Positions 9,359-17,118 of a DNA stretch of 64,000 nucleotides are shown piece by piece. The DNA comes from Bacillota bacterium (lineage in GTDB: Bacteria; Bacillota; Clostridia; Lachnospirales; Lachnospiraceae). The stretch lies in the NCBI GenBank assembly GCA_023409535.1, contig JAEYGZ010000036.1:124001-188000 (forward strand), written 5' to 3'. Within the stretch, counting starts at the first letter, position 1. The number at the start of each line of letters is the position of its first letter. A model generated the notes under the pieces. It was not told the DNA's origin and did not search any database. It was given only the letters and a program-made list of their open reading frames with translations. The position numbers and the translations under genes were made by a program.

Positions 9359-9530
9359 GGCGTGCTGCCATGCATCCGATAAAATGGATGATATTTAATA
9401 TGAAACTTTTTTCGGTTTCATCTTGAAAAAGCTGCTAATAACCATGATAATAATATTTGGTATTCGAACTATACAAGAATCAGTGTATCATAATAGTAAG
9501 ACTTTATCTTAAGAAGGGAGAATGAAATAT

Positions 9531-9935
9531 ATGACAGAAGTATATACATTTGGAGTGAAGTCCGATCAGAATACTGCAATGATTGAGATAACGGGGGAAG
9601 TGAAGAATATAGTGAAGGAAAGCGGTGTGAAAAGCGGCATATGTGTAATCTATGTGCCGCATACCACTGCGGGGATTACAATAAATGAAAATGCTGATCC
9701 GGATGTGATACGAGATTTTATGATGGCTATGAATAAGCTTATCCCCGTATCGGACGGTTATCATCACAGGGAGGGAAACTCGGCTGCGCACATCAAATCC
9801 AGTATGATGGGATTTTCCCAGACGCTGATTATCAATGAGGGCAGATTAATGATGGGTACCTGGCAGGGGATATACTTTATGGAGTTTGACGGTCCGCGGA
9901 TTCGTAAGGTTCATGTCAAGATCATTGAAGGTTAG
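9531..9935 (+). CDS. YjbQ family protein (UPF0047)
   Basis: A protein of 134 residues with the family signatures VPHTTAGITINENAD (about 44-58) and HREGNSAAHIKSSMMG (about 83-98), rich in conserved His and Glu. YjbQ proteins show a weak thiamine-phosphate synthase side activity, but their true role is unsettled. The start at 9531 has GAAGGGAG about 10 bases upstream; an ATG at 9522 would be one base from that site. The TAG stop is also the first base of a dispersed repeat (9935-9999). It stands alone between the cyclophilin and pyrK. Confidence 0.88.
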   Translation: MTEVYTFGVKSDQNTAMIEITGEVKNIVKESGVKSGICVIYVPHTTAGITINENADPDVIRDFMMAMNKLIPVSDGYHHREGNSAAHIKSSMMGFSQTLIINEGRLMMGTWQGIYFMEFDGPRIRKVHVKIIEG

Positions 9936-9999
9936 TGTGAATTATTGAAAAGCATAATTCACACCTGAAAGTTTGTGCCTGTGATCCACAGCATAAATT
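9935..9999. repeat. Family A palindromic element, copy 1 (bipartite)
   Basis: First hairpin 9935-9964: GTGTGAATTAT, an 8-base loop, ATAATTCACAC (11 perfect pairs). Second hairpin 9970-9999: AGTTTGTG and CTGTG pair with CACAG and CATAAATT around ATC. The first G is the third base of the yjbQ TAG stop. Related copies lie at 11949, 26053, 55767, 57300 and 59055. Confidence 0.8.
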
Positions 10000-10126
10000 A
10001 ATTCAAAGGGCAGGTAAGATTTGTTGGAGTGAAAATCGAAAGCTATTTTCATACTTGTCGCAGAACGAAATATAGGTTATACTTATTCCGCAATTATTTA
10101 TCGTAATCAGAATCAGGAGACATATT

Positions 10127-10894
10127 ATGCCGGTTGCATTAAAAAAGAAAGCTGTAATAGAAGAAAATATCAGTTTATCCGAGGACATATTCAGTATCTG
10201 GCTGAAGGAAGAGGAAATTGCCGGCACTGCAAAGCCGGGCCAATTCTTATCCTTGTTCTGTAATGACGCAAGCAGGCTGCTGCCCCGTCCGATCAGTATA
10301 TGCGAGATTGATAAGCCAAACGGCAGAATCCGGCTGGTATTTCGTGTGGCAGGACAGGGAACAAAAGAATTCTCCCGGTTAAAGCCGCAGGATAGCATTG
10401 ACGTCATGGGACCCTTGGGAAACGGCTTTCATCCGGAAGGGAAGAAGGCACTGCTCATTGGGGGAGGGATCGGTATTCCTCCCATGCTGGAGCTGGCAAA
10501 GCAGCTTAACTGTGAAAAGCAGATCGTACTCGGATATCGTGACCAGACATTTTTGGACAAGGAATTCTTACCCTATGGTAAGGTTTATATCTCGACGGAG
10601 GATGGCAGCAGAGGAACCAGGGGAAATGTCATAGATGCAATAAATGATCATAAGCTGGAGGCGGATATCATCTTTGCCTGCGGCCCGACGCCAATGCTTC
10701 GGGGCATAAAAGCATATGCCGGCGAACATAGAATCACCGCCCAGCTATCCCTGGAGGAGCGGATGGCCTGCGGTATCGGTGCCTGCCTGGCTTGTGTCTG
10801 TAAATCAAAAGACACGGATTCTCATACAAATGTTAAAAATAAACGCATCTGTAAGGACGGCCCGGTATTTTATGCTGATGAAATAGAACTGTGA
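10127..10894 (+). CDS. pyrK: Dihydroorotate dehydrogenase B, electron transfer subunit
   Basis: A protein of 255 residues that passes electrons from PyrD to NAD+. The FAD-binding region is at about 45-60 (LPRPISICEID), the NAD-binding loop at about 108-117 (LIGGGIGIPP), and the 2Fe-2S cysteines are in CGIGACLACVCKS (about 209-221) plus a later CKDGPVF. This fits the ferredoxin reductase-like PyrK family at full length. AGGAG lies 8 bases before the ATG. pyrD starts 14 bases after the stop, the usual pairing for class 1B enzymes. Confidence 0.96.
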   Translation: MPVALKKKAVIEENISLSEDIFSIWLKEEEIAGTAKPGQFLSLFCNDASRLLPRPISICEIDKPNGRIRLVFRVAGQGTKEFSRLKPQDSIDVMGPLGNGFHPEGKKALLIGGGIGIPPMLELAKQLNCEKQIVLGYRDQTFLDKEFLPYGKVYISTEDGSRGTRGNVIDAINDHKLEADIIFACGPTPMLRGIKAYAGEHRITAQLSLEERMACGIGACLACVCKSKDTDSHTNVKNKRICKDGPVFYADEIEL

Positions 10895-10907
10895 ATTGGA
10901 GATAACG

Positions 10908-11810
10908 ATGAATACAAATATAACAATTGCCGGCGTTACCTTTAAGAATCCGGTGACAACTGCATCAGGTACCTTTGGCTCAGGGATGGAATATAGTGAT
11001 TTTGTGGATTTATCCAAGCTGGGAGCGGTAACCACCAAAGGAGTTTCCAATATACCCTGGACGGGAAATCCCACACCCAGAATTGCGGAAACCTACGGCG
11101 GCATGCTGAATGCTATCGGGCTCCAGAACCCCGGCGTAGAACTGTTTATCAATCGGGATATTCCCTTTTTAAAAAAGTATGATACCAGAATAATTGTCAA
11201 TGTAGTTGGCAAGACTACTGAGGATTATTGCGAGGTTGTGGAGCGGCTGTCCGATTGTGATGTGGACATGCTGGAAATTAATATCTCCTGCCCCAATGTG
11301 AAGGAAGGCGGTATTGCCTTCGGACAGGACCCTAAATGTGTGGAGGAAATTACCACAGAGCTGAAGAAGCGTGCGAAGCAGCCGATTATCATGAAGCTGA
11401 GTCCCAATGTGACAGACATTGCCGAGATGGCAAGAGCTGCGCAGGCCGGAGGGGCGGATGCTCTTTCCTTAATTAATACGTTGACCGGAATGAAGATCGA
11501 TATTCACCGCAGATCCTTTGTACTGGCGAATAAGACCGGAGGTCTGTCAGGTCCGGCTATACGCCCTGTTGCGGTTCGTATGGTTTATCAGGTAGCTCAG
11601 GCAGTTGATCTTCCCATCATCGGTATGGGCGGCATTACAAATGCAGAGGACGCCTTGGAATTCATCCTGGCCGGAGCCAGCATGGTGGCGGTGGGAACCG
11701 CAAACTTCATTCATCCTTCCGTGACGGCTCAGGTTGTGGACGGAATTGAGGAATATATGAAGAGATACGGTGTCAACGACATCAAGGATCTGATCGGATG
11801 TGTAAAATAG
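10908..11810 (+). CDS. pyrD: Dihydroorotate dehydrogenase B, catalytic subunit
   Basis: A protein of 300 residues, the FMN subunit that oxidises dihydroorotate to orotate. The N-terminal GTFGSGMEY stretch (about 21-29) and the catalytic Cys in NISCPNVKEGG (about 126-136) mark class 1B; FMN phosphate binding is near IGMGGI (about 238-243). The ATG at 10908 is preceded by GGAGA; a TTG at 10896 is in frame but has no spacing to a site. It works as a heterotetramer with PyrK, encoded just upstream. Confidence 0.97.
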   Translation: MNTNITIAGVTFKNPVTTASGTFGSGMEYSDFVDLSKLGAVTTKGVSNIPWTGNPTPRIAETYGGMLNAIGLQNPGVELFINRDIPFLKKYDTRIIVNVVGKTTEDYCEVVERLSDCDVDMLEINISCPNVKEGGIAFGQDPKCVEEITTELKKRAKQPIIMKLSPNVTDIAEMARAAQAGGADALSLINTLTGMKIDIHRRSFVLANKTGGLSGPAIRPVAVRMVYQVAQAVDLPIIGMGGITNAEDALEFILAGASMVAVGTANFIHPSVTAQVVDGIEEYMKRYGVNDIKDLIGCVK

Positions 11811-11948
11811 CCCGGTCTTCGCCATCTGTGTATATCACTGATTTATCTTTTTATACATTGAAGACTTATGACACCTGAACAATTATTAAATTTTTCATAA
11901 ATGCTATTATTTCTTTGAATATATGTTACAATAGGAAAAGATGGAGAA

Positions 11949-11979
11949 AGTGTGGATGACCGAAAGTATAATTCACACT
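11949..11979. repeat. Family A palindromic element, copy 2 (single hairpin, degenerate)
   Basis: AGTGTGGAT ... ATTCACACT around a 13-base centre; the left arm has a G for A change (GTGTGGA), giving a G-T pair. No second hairpin is seen. It ends 27 bases before the pyrE start. Confidence 0.65.
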
Positions 11980-12005
11980 GAGAAAGTACAGGAATGGAGA
12001 AGCGT

Positions 12006-12680
12006 ATGGAACAGTACAAGCAGGAATTTATAGAATTCATGGTGGATTGCGGAGTATTGAAATTCGGAGATTTCACAACAAAGAGCGGAAGAAAGACTCC
12101 TTTTTTTGTGAACACCGGATTTTACCGTACGGGTGCACAGCTGCGGAGACTGGGTGAATATTATGCGAAAGCAATCAAGGACATATACGGAATGGAGTTT
12201 GATGTTCTGTTTGGACCGGCATATAAAGGCATACCGTTAAGTGTAGCCGCAGCCATGGCAATCAGCGAGTTCTATGGGAAGGATATCCGGTACTGCTCCA
12301 ACCGTAAAGAGGTGAAGGATCACGGTGATACCGGAATTCTGCTGGGGTCTCCGTTAAATGACGGTGACAGGGTTGTAATTATTGAAGATGTTACGACGGC
12401 AGGAACTTCCATTGAAGAAACCATGCCAATCTTAGCCGCCCAAGGAAAGGTGGACGTGCTGGGACTTGTGGTTTCCGTTGACCGTATGGAACGCGGACAG
12501 GGCATAAAGAGCGCTTTGTCTGAAATAGAAGAAAAATATCACATAGCCACAACTGCAATCGTTACCATGCAGGAAGTTGTGGAGCATCTGTATAATCACC
12601 CTTACAAAGGGAAGATTGTAATCGATGATACATTAAAAGCAGCAATTGATGCATATTATGAACAATATGGAGCGAAGTGA
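12006..12680 (+). CDS. pyrE: Orotate phosphoribosyltransferase
   Basis: A protein of 224 residues that joins orotate and PRPP to give OMP. The PRPP-binding signature is VVIIEDVTTAGTS (about 121-133), and a substrate loop with FGPAYKGIPL is at about 70-79. The start at 12006 is chosen because GGAG lies 6 bases upstream; the in-frame ATG at 11994 overlaps that site. It is separated from pyrD by 195 bases holding a repeat copy and a possible promoter (TACAAT near 11928). A small membrane protein gene follows. Confidence 0.95.
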   Translation: MEQYKQEFIEFMVDCGVLKFGDFTTKSGRKTPFFVNTGFYRTGAQLRRLGEYYAKAIKDIYGMEFDVLFGPAYKGIPLSVAAAMAISEFYGKDIRYCSNRKEVKDHGDTGILLGSPLNDGDRVVIIEDVTTAGTSIEETMPILAAQGKVDVLGLVVSVDRMERGQGIKSALSEIEEKYHIATTAIVTMQEVVEHLYNHPYKGKIVIDDTLKAAIDAYYEQYGAK

Positions 12681-12719
12681 TCGATAGGAAAGATCTGGTA
12701 CCGTAAAGGAGGGATTGAT

Positions 12720-12872
12720 ATGATGGAAAAGATCTATCACACAATGAAATCGGTAGGTGTGTGGAATCTTGTTATGGGTATTCTATTAATAGTTGCTGGT
12801 ATAGTTTCCGGAATTTTGCTTATTCTTAACGGGGCCAAGCTTCTGAAGAAAAAATCGGATTTGTTATTTTAG
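12720..12872 (+). CDS. Small single-span membrane protein
   Basis: A 50-residue ORF with a strong site (AAAGGAGGG at 12705-12713) and two adjacent ATG codons (12720, 12723). The peptide begins with an amphipathic stretch (MEKIYHTMKSVGVW), has one hydrophobic helix of about 22 residues rich in Ile, Leu, Val and Gly, then NGAKLLKKKSDLLF with positive charges, which suggests the C-terminus is cytoplasmic. It follows pyrE by 39 bases. I do not know a function; the codon use and ribosome binding site argue that it is real. Confidence 0.75.
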   Translation: MMEKIYHTMKSVGVWNLVMGILLIVAGIVSGILLILNGAKLLKKKSDLLF

Positions 12873-13044
12873 TTTCCTCATACCAATCATCGGCCAAGGG
12901 AATAAAAATGTCTGTTGCCGGTTATGAGGAAGATAAAGAAGCGGAGTATGATACTGCTTCTGAAATAGAAAAGAAATCTGTAACTGTATAGAAGGATAAT
13001 CTTTTTACAGTTGACAAAATTGAATAGGGTTATAATTGCTTTTG

Positions 13045-13087
13045 ATCTCCTGCCTTTGTTTTTATAAACATATAGCAGGAGATTTAT
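13045..13087 (+). terminator. Possible rho-independent terminator
   Basis: ATCTCCTGC and GCAGGAGAT pair perfectly across a long 21-base loop, followed by TTTATT. Weak because of the large loop. It would end the pyrE transcript before the AraC promoter. Confidence 0.5.
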
Positions 13088-13141
13088 TCGTATTAATTAG
13101 CTTTTACTTAAATCTGGAAAACCGCTGTTCTTGAGTTGTAA

Positions 13142-13170
13142 TTGAAACCTTTCCTGGTTTCTGTTAATAT
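13142..13170 (+). promoter_or_regulatory. Sigma-A promoter of the AraC gene
   Basis: TTGAAA (13142-13147), a 17-base spacer, TAATAT (13165-13170). The AraC start is 53 bases after the -10 box. Confidence 0.65.
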
Positions 13171-13223
13171 AAAAATGATGATTAATAATTTTAGCGATAA
13201 TACTATTAGGACGGTGTTTAATA

Positions 13224-14045
13224 ATGCATGATATGAGCTTATATGAGAAGAAAATAATCAAGGATGAAGAGTTCCCGGTCCAGATGTTTACGAATCATAT
13301 CAAAACTCCGGGTGTATACTTCACATCCCATTGGCATGAGCATATCGAACTGCATTATGTGCTGGATGGAAAGGGGACCTTTTATTGTAATCAAAAACCG
13401 GTTACCCTGGAGGAAGGGAATCTGATTATCATTAATAGCAACGAGGTTCACGAAGGGGTCAGTCATACGAAGAAGCTGGAAGCGCTTGTGCTGATCTTTG
13501 AGATGAGTGCCTTCTCCAAGGAGCTGGCCAATTATCATGTGATTTTCCAGACACTGGTTGCTGCCGATGAGAGGATAAGGGAATTAATGATGTCCATACA
13601 TCAGGAGGAGCAGGAAAAACAGGTTGGATACAAAGTGGCCTTAAAAGGAAAAATTTATGAGCTGATTACTTATCTGCTTCGCAACTATGTGGTGGAACGG
13701 CTTTCGGATAAGGAGAATATCAAACGAACCCAGAATTTACAGCGGTTGAACACCGTTATGAGATACATACAATCGAATTATTCCGAAGTGATCACCTTAA
13801 AGACGTTGGCTGACCTCATTCATTTAAGCGAATTCCGCTTCTGCCATCTGTTTAAGGAAAGCGTTGGACAGAGCCCGTTAAGCTATATCAATGAGGTGCG
13901 TTTAAAGAAGGCACATCTGCTGTTGGAGCAAAAAGGGATGACGGTAGCAGAGGTTGCGACCTGCGTGGGCTTTCAGGATTATAATAATTTTGGGCGTTTA
14001 TTCCGAAAATATTATGGATATGCTCCTTCGTGCCTCTGGAACTAA
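13224..14045 (+). CDS. AraC family transcriptional regulator with cupin sensor
   Basis: A protein of 273 residues. The N-terminal cupin (about 20-100) includes HWHEHIELHYVLDGKGTF and a later EGNLIIINSNEVHEG loop, a sugar- or metabolite-binding fold. The C-terminal 100 residues carry two helix-turn-helix motifs of the AraC class (LKTLADLIHLSEFRFCHLF and VAEVATCVGFQDYNNFGRLF). It ends 170 bases before the isomerase/dehydrogenase operon, in the same direction, so it is the likely local regulator; the inducer is unknown. The start ATG at 13224 has AGGACGG upstream; ATG 13233 is possible. Confidence 0.92.
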   Translation: MHDMSLYEKKIIKDEEFPVQMFTNHIKTPGVYFTSHWHEHIELHYVLDGKGTFYCNQKPVTLEEGNLIIINSNEVHEGVSHTKKLEALVLIFEMSAFSKELANYHVIFQTLVAADERIRELMMSIHQEEQEKQVGYKVALKGKIYELITYLLRNYVVERLSDKENIKRTQNLQRLNTVMRYIQSNYSEVITLKTLADLIHLSEFRFCHLFKESVGQSPLSYINEVRLKKAHLLLEQKGMTVAEVATCVGFQDYNNFGRLFRKYYGYAPSCLWN

Positions 14046-14215
14046 TAGCAAGATTATATGCATGTTCAGCAAGAAATTCATAGCAATTTTTAAAAGTTAA
14101 TTGTATTATAACCATGGTGAGAAAAGTTTTTGGATTCGCCATAGAAAAGGAAGTCGGGGAGGAGTATCCTCCCGAATATGACATAATTAAAATTTAAAAT
14201 ATATAAGGAGGACTT

Positions 14216-15187
14216 ATGAAATTAGGTACATTTACAGTAGTATTGGGTGATATGTCTCTTGAAAAAGCCTGTGAATTCCTGGCGAAACGCGGAGTTCAAG
14301 CTGTTGAGATCGGTTGCGGCGGTTTTCCCGGCAAGGCGCATTGTGATCCGGATGTTCTGCTTAAGGATGAGAAAGAACTGGAGAAATTCAAGAATACAAT
14401 CAAGAGTCATGGCCTGGAGATCAGTGCGCTCAGCTGCCATGGCAATATGGTTCACCCGGATAAAGAGGTAGCTGCAAAATTTGAAGAGGACTTTAATAAA
14501 GCCATCTTACTTGCCGAAAAGTTAGGTGTCTCCATCGTGAATACCTTCTCAGGATGCCCCGGCGGCAGACCTGAGGATACGACACCGAACTGGGTAACCT
14601 GTTCCTGGCCGCCGGATTTTCTTGATATTCTTGATTATCAATGGAATAAGGTTCTGATTCCCTACTGGAAGAAGAAAGTTGAATTTGCCAAGGAGCATGG
14701 TGTCAATAAGATTGCATTTGAAATGCATCCCGGCTTCTGTGTATACAACACCAGTACGCTTTTAAAGCTTCGTGCGGCAGTTGGTCCGGAGATCGGTGCA
14801 AACTTTGATCCCAGTCATCTGCTTTGGCAGGGAATGGATCCTTGTGCAAGTATCCGTGAGCTTGGTAAAGCAGGTGCACTTTTCCATTTCCATGCGAAGG
14901 ATACAAAGATTGATAAGTATAATACTGCAGTCAACGGTGTGCTGGATACCGGACACTATGGCAGTGAGGTAACACGTTCCTGGGTATTCCGTGCGGTAGG
15001 CTACGGTAACGGAGAGGAATTCTGGAAAGCGGTTGTATCCGAGCTTCGTATGGCAGGCTATGATTATGTCCTGAGTATTGAGCATGAAGACAGCCTTATG
15101 TCCGGACAGGAAGGCTTAACCAAGGCAATTGATTTCTTGAAGAATGTGTTAATGTATGAAGACAGGGGTGTAATGTTCTGGGCATAA
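14216..15187 (+). CDS. Sugar phosphate isomerase/epimerase family protein (TIM barrel)
   Basis: A protein of 323 residues of the AP-endonuclease-2-like xylose isomerase fold. Candidate metal ligands are the Glu in IAFEMHPG (about 164), the Asp and His in NFDPSHL (about 199-202), His in FHFHAKD (about 227) and Glu in SIEHEDS (about 284). The ribosome binding site AAGGAGG is excellent. It is the first of four genes that alternate this fold with Gfo/Idh/MocA dehydrogenases. The reaction cannot be named from sequence; isomerisation, epimerisation or elimination of a keto-sugar are the known options. Confidence 0.88.
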   Translation: MKLGTFTVVLGDMSLEKACEFLAKRGVQAVEIGCGGFPGKAHCDPDVLLKDEKELEKFKNTIKSHGLEISALSCHGNMVHPDKEVAAKFEEDFNKAILLAEKLGVSIVNTFSGCPGGRPEDTTPNWVTCSWPPDFLDILDYQWNKVLIPYWKKKVEFAKEHGVNKIAFEMHPGFCVYNTSTLLKLRAAVGPEIGANFDPSHLLWQGMDPCASIRELGKAGALFHFHAKDTKIDKYNTAVNGVLDTGHYGSEVTRSWVFRAVGYGNGEEFWKAVVSELRMAGYDYVLSIEHEDSLMSGQEGLTKAIDFLKNVLMYEDRGVMFWA

Positions 15188-15224
15188 TCCCGCAGTTTAT
15201 AAAGTCAGGCATGGAGGACAGAAG

Positions 15225-16280
15225 ATGGATCAATCAAATTATATGTTAGGTATCGTTGGATTCGGAGGAATGGGAAACTGGCACCGTGAGACCATCGATA
15301 CGATTGACGGATTAAAGGTTGCGGGTGTATATGATATTTCCCCGGAACGCAGGGCGTATGCCGCAGAGGTAGGCGTTCACAGCTATGGCAGCCTGGAAGA
15401 GCTGTTAAGTGATAATAAAATAGATATCGTGCTTGTATCTACACCGAATGATTTGCATAAGCCTATTGCAATTCAGGCTATGCGTGCCGGTAAGAATGTG
15501 GTAAGTGAGAAGCCGGTTACCTTAAGCTCTGCTGATTTGCAGGAAATGATTAAGGTCTCTGAGGAAACAGGCAAGCTTTTCACCGTTCATCAGAATAGAC
15601 GTTGGGATGAGGATTTCCTGACGGTGAAGAAAATTTTTGATGAGGGTCAGTTAGGTGAGCTCTATCGAATCGAGTCAAGAGTTCATGGCTCCAGAGGTAT
15701 TCCCGGTGACTGGCGTCAGGAAAAGGAGCATGGCGGCGGCATGGTTCTTGACTGGGGTGTACATTTACTGGATCAAATCCTGCTGATGCTGGGAAGTACA
15801 AAATGTAAGACAGTTTATGCATCTCTGACCAACATCACCAATCAGATGGTGGATGATGGTTTTACAGTTCATCTTGGCTTTGAAAACGGTATTGAGGTAC
15901 TGGTGGAGGTTGGAACCAGCAACTTTATCTCTCTTCCCCGGTGGTATGTCATCGGTCAGAACGGTACGGCAATTATTGAAGACTGGAGCTTAAAGGGCAG
16001 GATTGTGCGCGCTGTGGGCAAGAATGAAGAGGATGTTGTACCGGTTCGTACGGCAGCAGGACTGACAAAAACCATGGCGCCCCGCAGGGATGACACCATC
16101 AGTACGGAAGCATTATCTATCGTTAAGAGCGACATCAGGGATTTCTACCGCAATGTTATGAAGACAGTTGCCGGTGAGGAAGAGCAGATCGTCAAGCTGC
16201 CCGAGGTTATGCGGGTAATGAAGCTGATGGAAGCTATTTTTGAATCTGCAGAAAAGAAGGAAGTTGTTCATTTCGAATAA
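15225..16280 (+). CDS. Gfo/Idh/MocA family oxidoreductase
   Basis: A protein of 351 residues. The N-terminal Rossmann fold binds NAD(P) (GIVGFGGMGNWHRE, about 9-22), followed by the catalytic VVSEKPVTL (Lys near 95), HQNRRWDED (about 119) and the DWGVHLLDQI motif (about 175-184) that supplies His and Asp. Such enzymes oxidise or reduce a ring hydroxyl of sugars or cyclitols. It lies 37 bases after the first isomerase and 17 bases before the second, so all four genes should be one transcript. Confidence 0.92.
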   Translation: MDQSNYMLGIVGFGGMGNWHRETIDTIDGLKVAGVYDISPERRAYAAEVGVHSYGSLEELLSDNKIDIVLVSTPNDLHKPIAIQAMRAGKNVVSEKPVTLSSADLQEMIKVSEETGKLFTVHQNRRWDEDFLTVKKIFDEGQLGELYRIESRVHGSRGIPGDWRQEKEHGGGMVLDWGVHLLDQILLMLGSTKCKTVYASLTNITNQMVDDGFTVHLGFENGIEVLVEVGTSNFISLPRWYVIGQNGTAIIEDWSLKGRIVRAVGKNEEDVVPVRTAAGLTKTMAPRRDDTISTEALSIVKSDIRDFYRNVMKTVAGEEEQIVKLPEVMRVMKLMEAIFESAEKKEVVHFE

Positions 16281-16297
16281 GGAGAAAGGATTCATTT

Positions 16298-17056
16298 ATG
16301 AAGAAATTACCGGTTGCACTTCAAGTATATTCCATCCGTGAGGATGCAGAAAAAGATTTTGTAAAGTCAATGCAGGAAGTTAAAAAAATGGGTTACGACG
16401 GTGTCGAACTGGCCGGATTATACGGACATTCCCCAGAAGAAGTCAGGGATATATTAAAGGAGATAGGACTGATACCAATCAGTGCCCATGTACCCTATCA
16501 GGAATTCATGGAGGATATTGCGGCAACGGCTCATCGTTATGCAGTAATCGGCTGCAGCTATGTTGCGATCCCTTATCTTACAGAGGAATACCGCTATGGT
16601 ACGGAAAAGTTTGAGGAAGTCATGAAGAATATTCCTGCAATTTCAGAGGCTTGTCATAAGGAAGGCATAATACTGCTGTACCATAATCATGACTTTGAAT
16701 TTAAGAGGACAACAGACGGGGAATATGTACTGGATTATATGTACCGTACCTTCACTCAGGACCAGCTTCAGGTTGAGCTTGATATCTGCTGGACCAAGGT
16801 TGCTGGAGAAGATCCTGCAGAGTACATGAAGAAATATGCAGGCAGACTCCCCATCGTCCATCTGAAGGATTATAAGGAAGGAACACCCTTTGAATTCCGT
16901 GCCGTAGGCCGGGGAGTTCAGGATATTCCCTCCGTCCTGAAACAGGCTGTACAGGGGGAAAGTCTGTGGTTAGTTGTTGAACAGGACAGACATACGGAAT
17001 TTTCGGCACTTGAGGATGCCAGAATCAGCAGGGAATATCTTAATTCGCTGGTTTAG
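16298..17056 (+). CDS. Sugar phosphate isomerase/epimerase family protein (short form)
   Basis: A protein of 252 residues, TIM barrel, shorter than and only distantly like the first isomerase in this operon. Candidate metal and substrate residues are in LLYHNHDFEF (about 126-135), ELDICWTKVAG (about 156), IVHLKDY (about 187) and LVVEQDRH (about 227). GGAGAAAGG precedes the ATG. Proteins of this type occur in inositol and 3-keto-glycoside metabolism. Its pairing with a dehydrogenase on each side suggests sequential steps on one carbohydrate. Confidence 0.88.
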   Translation: MKKLPVALQVYSIREDAEKDFVKSMQEVKKMGYDGVELAGLYGHSPEEVRDILKEIGLIPISAHVPYQEFMEDIAATAHRYAVIGCSYVAIPYLTEEYRYGTEKFEEVMKNIPAISEACHKEGIILLYHNHDFEFKRTTDGEYVLDYMYRTFTQDQLQVELDICWTKVAGEDPAEYMKKYAGRLPIVHLKDYKEGTPFEFRAVGRGVQDIPSVLKQAVQGESLWLVVEQDRHTEFSALEDARISREYLNSLV

Positions 17057-17118
17057 TAATAAGCCGGACAGAAGGAAGGATTATAGACAGAATACATGAA
17101 TTAACGGAGGAAACGTCA

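Larger units (their letters stand above)
12873..13223. other. Intergenic region before the AraC gene
   Basis: It contains an inverted repeat TTCCTCATA/TTATGAGGAA (about 12874-12934), a 27-codon ORF that I do not support as a gene, a hairpin ATCTCCTGC...GCAGGAGAT (13045-13083) followed by a short T-rich run, and the promoter at 13142-13170. Confidence 0.5.

Noticed and set aside
9398..9422. ATGAAAC-TTTTTTCG-GTTTCAT hairpin before yjbQ as a terminator
   Set aside because: The stem is short and no T run follows; it may be a minor leader structure.
12908..12991. A 27-codon ORF after the small membrane protein gene
   Set aside because: AAGGGA is present upstream, but the peptide is low in complexity, lies between arms of an inverted repeat and has no recognisable feature; not enough to call a gene.
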